A stretch of DNA of 64,000 bases from Streptomyces sp. NBC_01451. GTDB lineage: Bacteria > Actinomycetota > Actinomycetes > Streptomycetales > Streptomycetaceae. The notes beneath the pieces are model-generated. The model had not been told where the DNA came from and searched no databases. It saw only the letters and a list, made by a program, of their open reading frames with translations. Both the position numbers and the translations under genes were made by a program. Every line of letters starts with the position of its first letter. Within the stretch, counting starts at the first letter, position 1. Location of the stretch: NCBI RefSeq assembly GCF_036227485.1, contig NZ_CP109479.1, positions 5,084,001 through 5,148,000 on the forward strand, given 5' to 3'. This document shows positions 8,223-15,874 of this stretch, in pieces.

Positions 8223-9845
8223 CTAGCAGCCCTGTCCGTCCTTCGTCAGCACCCCCTGCTCCGTGCCGAGCGTGTGGTCGTAGCACAGGCCCGGGCCGCG
8301 CAGGCGGTAGCGCTCGGTGGTCGTCGCGACCGCGTGGCGCTGGTCGCGGGGCACGCCGAGGGTGAAGGTCGCGTCGCCGTCGTAGGTGTCGTCCAGGCGG
8401 ACGCCGTCGATGCGGGCGTGGTCGCCGAAGGACATCAGCACGCGGAGGCGGTTGTCCGCGTCGATGGTGGAGCGGCCGTCCAGGTTGTACGTCCGGTCGG
8501 TGCGGGACGTCACCCCGCCCCGGCGGACCGTCTGGTCGTCCGTCCAGCGGCCCTGCTGGTTGTCCGTGGTCTCGTCCGGGGTCCAGGTGTGCGTGATGGC
8601 CGTGGTCAGGCGTCGGTCGACCGTCGTCGTCACCCGGCCGTGCGAGGTGTTCAGGTAGCCGCTCACCGTCAGGCGGCGCTTGCCACTCGTGTCCAGGGTG
8701 CGCGAGGAGCCGTCGGTGTACGTGTTCGTGACGGCCGGGTCGGTCGCCTTGTACGAGGTCAGGGCGCCCGTCACCACCGACTTGTGGGCGTCCTGCCAGA
8801 CCAGGATGTTGGTCGGCGCGCTCCAGCCGGTCTGGCCCGCCGGGACGCCGGCCACGGTCACGTCGACCGAGTGTGCCCTGCCGTCGTTCAGAAGGGCGGC
8901 GAAGGGGGTGAGGTCGAACTCCAGGGGGCGTACGTCGAAAGCGGTGGGGGAGGGGATCACGCTCCACAGGTACGGGGACCAGCCGCCTGTCCAGATGTTG
9001 GGGTAGGGGGAGGCGATCCCGGCGAGCTTTCCGTCGATCGTGACCTGGACCTCGCGGTACGGGCCGTCGTCGCCGCCCTGGCAGGAGTAGGACGCCGACG
9101 GGGTGACCGCCGAGTACCAGAACTCCTCGCAGCCGCCGCCCGAGCCGGTCGCGTACACCTCGGCCAGGATGCGCTCGGAGTTGCGCGGGGTGGTGAGCTG
9201 CGCGGCCGTGGTGACGCTGTTGCCGTCGCTCAGCGGAATCACCTGGTCGGGGGCGGAGCCGCCGGTCCTGCCGGTCCGGGTTCCGGGCTCGGGGGCGTAG
9301 AACGTCAGGGTGACCTTGACGTCCAGGATGCCGGTGTAGGTGTCGTTGACAACGTTGCCGATGAGCATGTCCACGGACTGGGCTTTGCTCAGCGTCTTCT
9401 CGTACCGCGTGACGTCCTTCTCCACCGACCAGTCGATGCCGTCCTGCGACGGCTCGGGGGTCGAGGTGCGGAGCATCTGGACGCCGCCGATGTCGAGGTA
9501 GCCGAGGCGGTCGTACTGACGGCCGGCGACACTGCCGTCGAGGCGGAGCACCACCTTCGACCAGCGGCCCGGGGTGCCGCAGGCGGTGGGCGGGGTGTAG
9601 GTGCCGGTGTAAGGCGTGAAGTCCTTGAACTTCGCCTGGGCGACGGTCACTTCGCAGGACCTGGTGTGGGGGGTGGGGATGGGCGGAGCGGCCGTCACCG
9701 GGTCGTGGTAGTCGGTGCCGAACTCCGACGGGACGGTGGTGGCCGCTCCGGCGGCCGTCGTGAGGGCCGTCAGCGTGATGCCGAGGGCGGCGGAGACGAG
9801 GGTGATCGTCCGTCCCGCTCTTCTGGCGCTGTGGGGAATCGTCAT
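8223..9845 (-). CDS. Secreted PNGase A-like peptide-N-glycosidase
   Basis: 540 residues. The N-terminus is a signal peptide: twin Arg residues, a hydrophobic stretch to about residue 33, then AGAATTVP. The body matches the peptide N4-(N-acetyl-beta-glucosaminyl)asparagine amidase A family, with GVQMLRTSTPEP, DWSVEKDVTRYEKTL, the NVVNDTYTGI strand, FYAPEPG and a Cys-rich EEFWYSAV segment as landmarks. Such enzymes release N-glycans from glycoproteins; here it would act outside the cell to free GlcNAc-containing glycans. The start is ATG 9845, without a strong ribosome site. A DasR-like operator lies about 30 bp upstream of the start, which fits a GlcNAc-responsive degradative enzyme. Activity is inferred from family resemblance. 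Confidence 0.75.
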   Translation of the reverse strand: MTIPHSARRAGRTITLVSAALGITLTALTTAAGAATTVPSEFGTDYHDPVTAAPPIPTPHTRSCEVTVAQAKFKDFTPYTGTYTPPTACGTPGRWSKVVLRLDGSVAGRQYDRLGYLDIGGVQMLRTSTPEPSQDGIDWSVEKDVTRYEKTLSKAQSVDMLIGNVVNDTYTGILDVKVTLTFYAPEPGTRTGRTGGSAPDQVIPLSDGNSVTTAAQLTTPRNSERILAEVYATGSGGGCEEFWYSAVTPSASYSCQGGDDGPYREVQVTIDGKLAGIASPYPNIWTGGWSPYLWSVIPSPTAFDVRPLEFDLTPFAALLNDGRAHSVDVTVAGVPAGQTGWSAPTNILVWQDAHKSVVTGALTSYKATDPAVTNTYTDGSSRTLDTSGKRRLTVSGYLNTSHGRVTTTVDRRLTTAITHTWTPDETTDNQQGRWTDDQTVRRGGVTSRTDRTYNLDGRSTIDADNRLRVLMSFGDHARIDGVRLDDTYDGDATFTLGVPRDQRHAVATTTERYRLRGPGLCYDHTLGTEQGVLTKDGQGC

Positions 9846-9873
9846 GCGGCGCAGTGAACACCGATGGGTATGC

Positions 9874-9889
9874 GGTGGACTAGACCTCT
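9874..9889. promoter_or_regulatory. Putative DasR-responsive element (dre)
   Basis: GGTGGACTAGACCTCT agrees at 12 of 16 positions with the published dre consensus ACTGGTCTAGACCACT, keeping the CTAGACC core. It sits about 30 bp before the start codon of the PNGase A-like gene, a position suited to repression by DasR. Confidence 0.5.
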
Positions 9890-9913
9890 TGGGTCTAATT
9901 TGACCAAGAGGTC
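9883..9913. promoter_or_regulatory. 10-bp inverted repeat upstream of the amidase gene
   Basis: The arms GACCTCTTGG and CCAAGAGGTC are perfect complements with an 11-bp spacer. It overlaps the right half of the dre-like site. It could be a second operator (LacI- or ROK-type) or simply part of the leader structure. Confidence 0.5.
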
Positions 9914-10037
9914 GCAGAGAGCAATGGCGAGCGGGGGAGAGAAGAGAACTGGAACGGGAGGGCTCCGGCGCGTGGCCGGGGCCCTCCCGTCGTGACTCGG
10001 TACTCCGGAGATCCCTGATCCCGGATTCCGGATGCGG

Positions 10038-10061
10038 GATCCCTGATCCCTGATCCCTGAT
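10038..10061. repeat. Tandem 7-bp repeat (gatccct, about 3.4 copies)
   Basis: Perfect heptamer copies run up to the stop codon of the Yip1-like gene, with a looser copy at about 10010. The unit length matches the 12-copy heptamer array at 51037. Confidence 0.8.
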
Positions 10062-10063
10062 TT

Positions 10064-11029
10064 CTAGAACGTCCCCAGCTTCACGATCGACAGCAGGGCG
10101 AGCAGCTGGAGCGCCGACGCGCCCAGGGCCTTCGGCCACGGGAGGTCGTGGGAGCGGCGGATCATGATGGTCAGCAGGACGCCTCCCGCGACCCAGGTCG
10201 CCCAGCCCAGGATCTGCACGAAGGGGGCGTCGCCGCCCGCGAACATCGCGACGAGGAGGCGGGGGGCGTCCGTGATGGACATGATCAGCATGGAGAGGCC
10301 GACCGTGGGCTGCCAGGCGCCGTCGCCGCCGAGCTGGCGGGCGAGGGTGTGGGTGACCACGCCCAGGACGAAGGCGCTCAGGACCATCGCCACGCCCGTC
10401 GTCAGCACGATCGGGATCGCGTTGTTGAGCGTCGCGTTGATCGTGTCCTCGCGGGTGTCGTCGAACCCGAAGACGGCGAGCAGGCCGTACAGGAACGTGA
10501 CGACGAGGGCCGACGCCCACACCGAGTAGTCGCGCATCTGGAGGAAGGTGCGGTCGGGCGAGGTCACGATGCCCCGCAGCAGTTCCTTCCAGCCCAGCCG
10601 CGGACCGGCCGGCGGGGCCGTGGCGGAGCCGGCGCGGTAGGTGTCGCCCTGGTTGTACGGGTCGTCGTCGACCGTGAACGCCTGTGTGTGACCAGGGTTG
10701 TTGGCCGCGTACGGGTCCACCGGGGCGTTCGGATGCCCGTACCCGGGTCCGTGTCCCTGTCTGTCGTCGCCGAAGTACTCCGGCTCACCGTGCCCGCCGT
10801 GGGAGCCGTGTGCGCCGTAACCGCCGCCGGCGGTCGCCTGCGGGGGCCACGGCCGTCCGGCGCCGCCCGAGCCGCCGTACGGCTGCTGCTGCGGCGCGGA
10901 CGGGTAGCCGTACGACGGGCCGCCCTGCGGGGGCTGCTGGCCGTACGGCTGCTGCCGCGGTTGTTGTTGCGGTCGCGCTTGCGGGGCCCGGTTGTCCCGG
11001 CCGCCGCGTCCGATCCTGAATCCAGCCAC
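10064..11029 (-). CDS. Yip1-family integral membrane protein with Pro/Gln/Gly-rich N-terminus
   Basis: 321 residues from GTG 11029. Residues 1-145 are low complexity (QPYGQQPPQGG-type repeats rich in Gln, Pro, Gly and Tyr) and predicted to be cytoplasmic and disordered. The rest has about five hydrophobic helices, beginning after WKELLRGIVTSPDRTFLQMRD, a landmark of the Yip1 domain family. The last helices carry WATWVAGGVLLTIMIRRSHDLPWPKALGAS. The role of bacterial Yip1 proteins is not established, so none is proposed. It is transcribed leftward and stands alone, with no coupled neighbour. Confidence 0.75.
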   Translation of the reverse strand: MAGFRIGRGGRDNRAPQARPQQQPRQQPYGQQPPQGGPSYGYPSAPQQQPYGGSGGAGRPWPPQATAGGGYGAHGSHGGHGEPEYFGDDRQGHGPGYGHPNAPVDPYAANNPGHTQAFTVDDDPYNQGDTYRAGSATAPPAGPRLGWKELLRGIVTSPDRTFLQMRDYSVWASALVVTFLYGLLAVFGFDDTREDTINATLNNAIPIVLTTGVAMVLSAFVLGVVTHTLARQLGGDGAWQPTVGLSMLIMSITDAPRLLVAMFAGGDAPFVQILGWATWVAGGVLLTIMIRRSHDLPWPKALGASALQLLALLSIVKLGTF

Positions 11030-11188
11030 GTCATCGAACGTACCGGGTCCCGGAGAGTGACGGGTGGGGCCCGGGCTTCTGGGCCCCGCTTTGCTGCCCA
11101 GCTGTTACATCCCTTAAGGGGGCCGTCAGATTTCCCCTAGGGAGGAGAAAGGGGAGGGGAGGAGGGGGAAGCGTCCCGTTTCTCTCCG

Positions 11189-12574
11189 TTACGGAAGGAT
11201 CCCGTCGACCAGGCCCTCCGGTACCGCCGTGACCCCGGCCGTCCTGATCCCCGAGGCCGAGCCGAGCAGGCGCAGTGAGCCGGAGAGGCTGTGGATGTAC
11301 AGGTCGGCCCTGCCGTCGCGGTTGCCGTCGCGCAGCCGTACCTTCATGCCGAAGCCTTCGCCTTCGGTGACGTCGCCCGGGATGCCGGCCGAGTTGCGGG
11401 CGAACCACTGCGAGCCCGCGGTGGTGAGGCCGCCGGCGCGGCCGTACAGGACGTGGACCGCACCGGCGTACGGCTTGTTGCCGATCCTCTCGCCGTCCGC
11501 GCCGATCGCGAGGTCGCGGTAGCCGTCGCCGTTGATGTCGCCGGCGGCGATGCTGTCGCCGAAGTAGTCGTACGTCTCGGCGGTGTCCGCGACGCCCGCC
11601 GTGTTCTGGGTGAAGCGGGCGGACCTGGCGGGGCCGGCGGCGGCGCCGTACCAAACGCTCACCTCGCCGCGGGACTTGGAGAACAGCGGGGTGCCGACGG
11701 CGATGTCGCCCTTGCCGTCCTTGTCGAAGTCGGCGATGACACCGTCGCCGCCGCGCTCGGCCTCGCCGCCGTTGCCGTTCACGCGCTCCAGGCGGAGCGT
11801 GCGGCCGGGGGCCAGTGTGCGACCGCCCTTGATGAACCAGGCGTCGGAGGCTATGTAGTTCTCGCCGATGACGTCGCCGATGACGACGAGGTCGGTCTTG
11901 TTGTCGCCGGTCACGTTGCCCGAGATCAGGGCGGTGGCGTTGAAGGAGCCCCCGTTCTTGTCCAGGGCTGTCACCGAACCGGCCACGCCCGAGCGGGAGA
12001 TGGGGCCCCGGTAGACGTACGCCTTGCCGTCCGCGACGACGGCCAGGTCCTTCTTCCCGTCCCCGTTGAAGTCGCCGGTCGCGAGGTCCGAGCCCGTCCT
12101 GGCGTACCGGGTGTGCGCCCTGGCCGGGATGTCGGTGCCGCCGGACAGGCCCGTCCGGCTGCCCCAGAGGACGGTGACCGTGCCCTGCTCCACCCGGCCT
12201 GCCACGCCCTCGCGGGTGGCGGCGACGGCCAGGTCGCCGTACCCGTCGGCGTTGAAGTCGGCGGCGGTCCGTACGTACCCGAACTCGTCGCCCGCCTCGT
12301 CGGAGCCGGGCACGCCCGCGCTGTTCTGGCTGACGTACTGGACCTTGGTGCCCGGCCCGGTCGCCGTGCCGAAGGTGACCTTGACGGCGCCGCCCGGGAA
12401 CTCGTAGTCGACGCCGTAGGAGTACTCGGCGTAGTCGCGGTAGCCGTCGCCGTCGAAGTCGTCGGCGAACTGCGCGGAGGCCGCGGCGGCGGGCGTGGTG
12501 AGGGCCAGCGGCGCGAGGCCCGTGGCGAGCAGGGCGGCGGCCACGGCGGTGGTGGCGGCTGTGCGTCTGCGCAT
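11189..12574 (-). CDS. Secreted FG-GAP repeat (beta-propeller) protein
   Basis: 461 residues. Signal peptide to about residue 33 (TTPAAAASA), then seven FG-GAP/VCBS blades with calcium-binding DxDxDG loops: DFDGDGYRDYAE, DFNADGYGDLAV, DFNGDGKKDLAV, DKTDLVVIG, DFDKDGKGDIAV, DINGDGYRDLAI and GNRDGRADLYI. It is an extracellular integrin-alpha-like propeller; ligand unknown. ATG 12574 has GGGGAGA 7 nt upstream. It is the first of three such genes in tandem, and the promoter-like GTACAACC box (12733-12763) lies about 160 bp upstream. A long opposite frame over it is a codon-bias shadow. Confidence 0.88.
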   Translation of the reverse strand: MRRRTAATTAVAAALLATGLAPLALTTPAAAASAQFADDFDGDGYRDYAEYSYGVDYEFPGGAVKVTFGTATGPGTKVQYVSQNSAGVPGSDEAGDEFGYVRTAADFNADGYGDLAVAATREGVAGRVEQGTVTVLWGSRTGLSGGTDIPARAHTRYARTGSDLATGDFNGDGKKDLAVVADGKAYVYRGPISRSGVAGSVTALDKNGGSFNATALISGNVTGDNKTDLVVIGDVIGENYIASDAWFIKGGRTLAPGRTLRLERVNGNGGEAERGGDGVIADFDKDGKGDIAVGTPLFSKSRGEVSVWYGAAAGPARSARFTQNTAGVADTAETYDYFGDSIAAGDINGDGYRDLAIGADGERIGNKPYAGAVHVLYGRAGGLTTAGSQWFARNSAGIPGDVTEGEGFGMKVRLRDGNRDGRADLYIHSLSGSLRLLGSASGIRTAGVTAVPEGLVDGILP

Positions 12575-12732
12575 GGATGTTCTCCCCGTTGCCTGCGTGT
12601 ATGTGGCGTTACGTGCGTGTACGACACGTGGGTACGACGTGTGTGTACGACTACGACATGGAGCGCACCTTGCCCGGCGGGCCGTCCGGCGGAGTGCCGA
12701 CGGACGCCGGCGTACAGGGGGCGCGCACAGTA

Positions 12733-12763
12733 GACCGCCAACCATGATCAAGGGTTGTACGGG
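12733..12763 (-). promoter_or_regulatory. Promoter-like box copy a (GTACAACC-N17-GTCT)
   Basis: Read leftward, CCCGTACAACC is followed after exactly 17 bases by GTCT. The same spacing is found in four other leaders in this window (15.7, 25.9, 29.9 and 30.3 kb). The AAC-containing upstream element and GTC downstream element resemble an ECF-sigma promoter. It precedes the FG-GAP gene ending at 11189. Confidence 0.6.
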
Positions 12764-12806
12764 AGTGGCGAGTTGGCAGGAAATCCCGGTACGTCCCCGT
12801 CGGCGG

Positions 12807-14138
12807 CTAGAGGAACTCCGAGCTGGAGAACGTCACCGACGGCTTCGCCGCCACCAGGCCGTCCTTCGACCCGGGATAGACGGCCACCTCGTCCCAGGTC
12901 TCGCCGCGGTACGTCCGCACCGCCAGGTCCGCCCGGCCGTCGCCGTCGAAGTCCCCGACCGTGAGGACCCGGGTCGTGCCCCGGGTGGGCGGTGCGACCG
13001 TCACCATGCCCGCCGTGGAGAGCCCGGCCGTCGCTGTCGGCGCCCGGAACACCCTCAACCGCGAGCCGCTGGAGACGAGTTCGTCGCGGCCGTCGCCGTC
13101 GAAGTCGCCGGAGTCGAGCATCGAGCCGGGGGAGGCGAGGGTGCCGGTGGTGGAGTCGGGGAGGTCGTAGCGCAGAGACGTTTCGCCCATCGCGCCCACC
13201 GCCGCGTCCAGGTCCTTCCCCCTGCCGAAGCGGCCGAGGGCGACATCGATGCCCTCGGGCAGCACCGTCCCCGTGCGCGTGGGGCCGTCCGGGCCGCCGA
13301 GGACGACCGCCGACTTCGCGGTGCCGTCCGCCGCGCGGACGACGAGGTCGTCGTATCCGTCATGGTTCACGTCGGCCGCCGGGCCCGTCGGGACGTTGCC
13401 GGGGGCGGGGATCGGCGCGCCGGCCTTGTTCGGGGTGCCCTTGCGGGTGAACGGGCCCCGCAGATAGCTGAGTTGGACGTCCGAGGCGTGGACGACCAAA
13501 TCCTGGGCGTCGTCGCCGTCGAAGTCGCCGCACACCGGCTGGTCGGGCCAGTCGTTGCCGGCGCGGGCCCGCGCCGGGATGGTGAGGGCGACCGCGCGGC
13601 CGGTGAGGCCGTCCGGGGAGCCGAAGAGCAGCTGGAGGGGTACAGGGGGCTGCCCCTGGCCGTCGTAGGGCGGGTCGGTCGAGACGACCAGGTCGGTGAA
13701 GCCGTCCCCGTCGAGGTCGCAGGCGGCCTCCGCGTCGAAGACCGCCGGCAACTGGCCCTTCGTACGGGCGGCTTGACGCGCCGGGCTCAGCAACTGCCGG
13801 GCGCCCGGGAGGAGTCCGAGCGGGGAGCCGTACACGATGCCGATACCGGCGTCGTCCGTGTGGAGCTGGTCCTTGACGAGGTCGTTGAGGACGAGGTCAC
13901 GGTGTCCGTCGCCGTTGAAGTCGTCGGCGATCCTGCTGCCGTCGCCCTGGGGTATCGGGCGCTGTGCGGGGGCCTTCGCCGCCTGGACGGGGGTCTGGTC
14001 GGCTGCTGCCCGGTCGTCGCCGGACAGCGGGCCGCAGGCGGTGAGTGCCATCAGGGCGCCGAAGACCGCCAGCCCGCTGGTGGCCGCCCTACCCCGGCCG
14101 CCTCTTCGCACACGCACCCTGCACCTCGTCCGGATCAT
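12807..14138 (-). CDS. FG-GAP repeat lipoprotein
   Basis: 443 residues from ATG 14138 (an in-frame TTG at 14153 is an alternative). An Arg-rich N-terminus and hydrophobic stretch lead to a lipobox, ALTACG with the Cys at about residue 35, so it is probably a lipid-anchored surface protein. The remaining chain holds FG-GAP blades: DFNGDGHRDLVL, DLDGDGFTDLVV, DFDGDDAQDLVV, DVNHDGYDDLVV, DFDGDGRDELVS and DFDGDGRADLAV. Unlike its two neighbours it is lipidated rather than fully secreted, and it lacks the GTACAACC box in its short upstream region. The ligand is unknown. Confidence 0.85.
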   Translation of the reverse strand: MIRTRCRVRVRRGGRGRAATSGLAVFGALMALTACGPLSGDDRAAADQTPVQAAKAPAQRPIPQGDGSRIADDFNGDGHRDLVLNDLVKDQLHTDDAGIGIVYGSPLGLLPGARQLLSPARQAARTKGQLPAVFDAEAACDLDGDGFTDLVVSTDPPYDGQGQPPVPLQLLFGSPDGLTGRAVALTIPARARAGNDWPDQPVCGDFDGDDAQDLVVHASDVQLSYLRGPFTRKGTPNKAGAPIPAPGNVPTGPAADVNHDGYDDLVVRAADGTAKSAVVLGGPDGPTRTGTVLPEGIDVALGRFGRGKDLDAAVGAMGETSLRYDLPDSTTGTLASPGSMLDSGDFDGDGRDELVSSGSRLRVFRAPTATAGLSTAGMVTVAPPTRGTTRVLTVGDFDGDGRADLAVRTYRGETWDEVAVYPGSKDGLVAAKPSVTFSSSEFL

Positions 14139-14195
14139 TGGCCCCGTTGACAACGACTCAGCTCAGCAATGATGCACGCGTTCGAGATGCGAAAA

Positions 14196-14234
14196 CACCC
14201 CCGTGGCGGTGCGGAACACCACACCACGGGGGTG
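14196..14234 (-). terminator. Intrinsic terminator of the third FG-GAP gene
   Basis: CACCCCCGTGG pairs with CCACGGGGGTG around a 17-nt loop, and the leftward strand continues with GTTTTC. It ends the gene whose stop is at 14264. Confidence 0.85.
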
Positions 14235-14263
14235 CCTGGCGGCAGGGCCGCGGAGGGGCGTCC

Positions 14264-15673
14264 TCAGTCCGCCAGCGTCGCCCCCATGAACGCCCGTGCG
14301 CCCAGACCCAGCTGCGGGACGGTGAGCGTCCGGGAGCCGGTGCCCGTCGGGCCGGACGAGGTGCCGGGGAACATGTGGAGGCGGCCCCCCTCGTCGGCCG
14401 TGGCGATCAGCTCGGCACGGCCGTCGCCGTTGTAGTCGCGCAGCAGGAGGGACGCGCCGAGCCAGGCGTTGTCCGGGGAGACGTTGGGCAGGCCGGGGGT
14501 GGTGCGGTCGTACTGGCGGGCGTTCCTGCCGGTGAGGCCGGTGGAGCCGCCGCGCAGGACGGTGATCGAGCCGTCGGCCCAGTCGCTGGTGCCGATCGCC
14601 TCGTAGGGGGCGCCGACGGCCAGGTCCGGGTAGCCGTCGCCGTTGGTGTCCGCCGCCGAGACGTCGTACCCGAAGAGGTCGCCGTCCTCCACGCTGCCGG
14701 GGACGCCCGCGGAGTTCTGGGTGAGGGTGGTGAGCCTGCCGGCGGGGCCGGTGGCCGTGCCGGGCAGGACGTGGACCGCGCCGCCCCGGCCCGAGCGCGA
14801 GACGCCGATCGCGAGGTCGCCGTAGCCGTTGCGGTCGAAGTCGGCGATCACGGCGCTGGAGCCGCTGAGGCCGGAGGACGCGGGCAGGGTGCGCTTCCAG
14901 GGCTTGGCGGGGCCGTTCCTGCCGCCCTTGTAGAACCAGACGCGGTTGGAGGCGGTGTCCACGTCGTACCCGACGAGCGCGAAGTCGGCGGTGCCGTCCT
15001 TGGTGACCTTGCCGGCCACCACCATCTCCGCCTTGATGTTCTCGCCGTCCTGCGGGTCGAGGTTGGTGGCCCTGCCGCGCCCGCCGGCCTTGGTGAACGG
15101 GCCGCGCAGGAACCAGACGAACTCGCCGTCCACGGACACGATGTCCAGGTTGCCGTCGGCGTCGAAGTCGCCGATGGCGACGTCCAGGCCGAAGATCTGC
15201 TTCTTGCTGCCCGGGGACGCGTACGTACTGCCCTTGGTCAGGCCCGACCTGGAGCCCCACAGGACGGTGAACGTGCCGTGGCGGTCGGCGTACAGCTCAC
15301 CGGGGGAGGTGGCGACGATGTCCGCGTAGCCGTCCTTGTTGAGGTCGGCCGAGGTGACCTTCGCGCCGAAGCCGTCCTTCGCCTCGGCCACGCCGTCGAC
15401 GCCGGGGCTGTTCTGTGTGATCACCGAGCGTTTGGCGGGGTTCAGCCCGGTCGCCGAGCCCCAGATGACGACGACGGCGCCCGCGTCCTTCTTCCCGGCC
15501 ACGGTGGCGGTCCGGTCGCCGAGGAGCAGGTCGCGGTATCCGTCGCCGTTGAAGTCGTCCACGTGCTTCGCCGGAGCGGCCGACGCCGGGGCGCCGAGCG
15601 CCACGGGACTCACGGTGGCGGCGAGGACGGCGGTGGCCAGGAGGGCGGCGCGGGCGTTGGGTCTGGGGCGCAA
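14264..15673 (-). CDS. Secreted FG-GAP repeat (beta-propeller) protein
   Basis: 469 residues from TTG 15673, chosen because GGAGA stands 5 nt upstream (GTG 15706 in frame is the alternative). The signal peptide ends near ALGAPASAAP. Then follow FG-GAP blades: DFNGDGYRDLLL, DLNKDGYADIVA, DFDADGNLDIVS, KVTKDGTADFAL, DFDRNGYGDLAI, DTNGDGYPDLAV and DYNGDGRAELIA. It is similar in order and length to the protein encoded at 11189-12574, so the two are likely paralogs. It has the GTACAACC promoter-like box upstream and a strong terminator downstream. The ligand is unknown. Confidence 0.87.
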   Translation of the reverse strand: MRPRPNARAALLATAVLAATVSPVALGAPASAAPAKHVDDFNGDGYRDLLLGDRTATVAGKKDAGAVVVIWGSATGLNPAKRSVITQNSPGVDGVAEAKDGFGAKVTSADLNKDGYADIVATSPGELYADRHGTFTVLWGSRSGLTKGSTYASPGSKKQIFGLDVAIGDFDADGNLDIVSVDGEFVWFLRGPFTKAGGRGRATNLDPQDGENIKAEMVVAGKVTKDGTADFALVGYDVDTASNRVWFYKGGRNGPAKPWKRTLPASSGLSGSSAVIADFDRNGYGDLAIGVSRSGRGGAVHVLPGTATGPAGRLTTLTQNSAGVPGSVEDGDLFGYDVSAADTNGDGYPDLAVGAPYEAIGTSDWADGSITVLRGGSTGLTGRNARQYDRTTPGLPNVSPDNAWLGASLLLRDYNGDGRAELIATADEGGRLHMFPGTSSGPTGTGSRTLTVPQLGLGARAFMGATLAD

Positions 15674-15724
15674 GGGGGTCTCCAGGGGCGCGGCGATTGC
15701 GGGCACGGTACTGGGCGATCAGGA

Positions 15725-15755
15725 GACCTGTGACAAGTGCCAATGGTTGTACGGG
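15725..15755 (-). promoter_or_regulatory. Promoter-like box copy b (GTACAACC-N17-GTCT)
   Basis: Read leftward, CCCGTACAACC, 17 bases, then GTCTCC. Just downstream, GGTCTCC (15728-15722) can pair with GGAGACC (15683-15677), which contains the likely ribosome site of the FG-GAP gene. Initiation might therefore be masked. Confidence 0.6.
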
Positions 15756-15811
15756 AGTTCGGCGAACCGATAACGGGACGGGAACGGGGACGGAAACGTG
15801 GACAGAACGGG

Positions 15812-15856
15812 AACGGGGACGGGGACGACGCCATCGGCGTCGGCCCCGTCCCCGTT
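15812..15856 (-). terminator. Long hairpin downstream of the Fe-S oxidoreductase gene
   Basis: AACGGGGACGGGG and CCCGTCCCCGTT arms enclose a CGACGCC/GGCGTCG inner stem. It lies 19 bp beyond the oxidoreductase stop, in the leftward direction. Confidence 0.8.
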
Positions 15857-15874
15857 CTGTGCCGGACCTGCCTA

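Noticed and set aside
8190..9857. Open frame of 555 codons on the + strand opposite the PNGase A-like gene
   Set aside because: Val/Gly/Arg-rich antisense shadow. The opposite frame has a signal peptide and family motifs.
14139..14170. Sixth copy of the GTACAACC promoter box before the FG-GAP lipoprotein gene
   Set aside because: The sequence there reads GTTGTCAACGGGG. It lacks the TACAACC element and the 17-base spacing.
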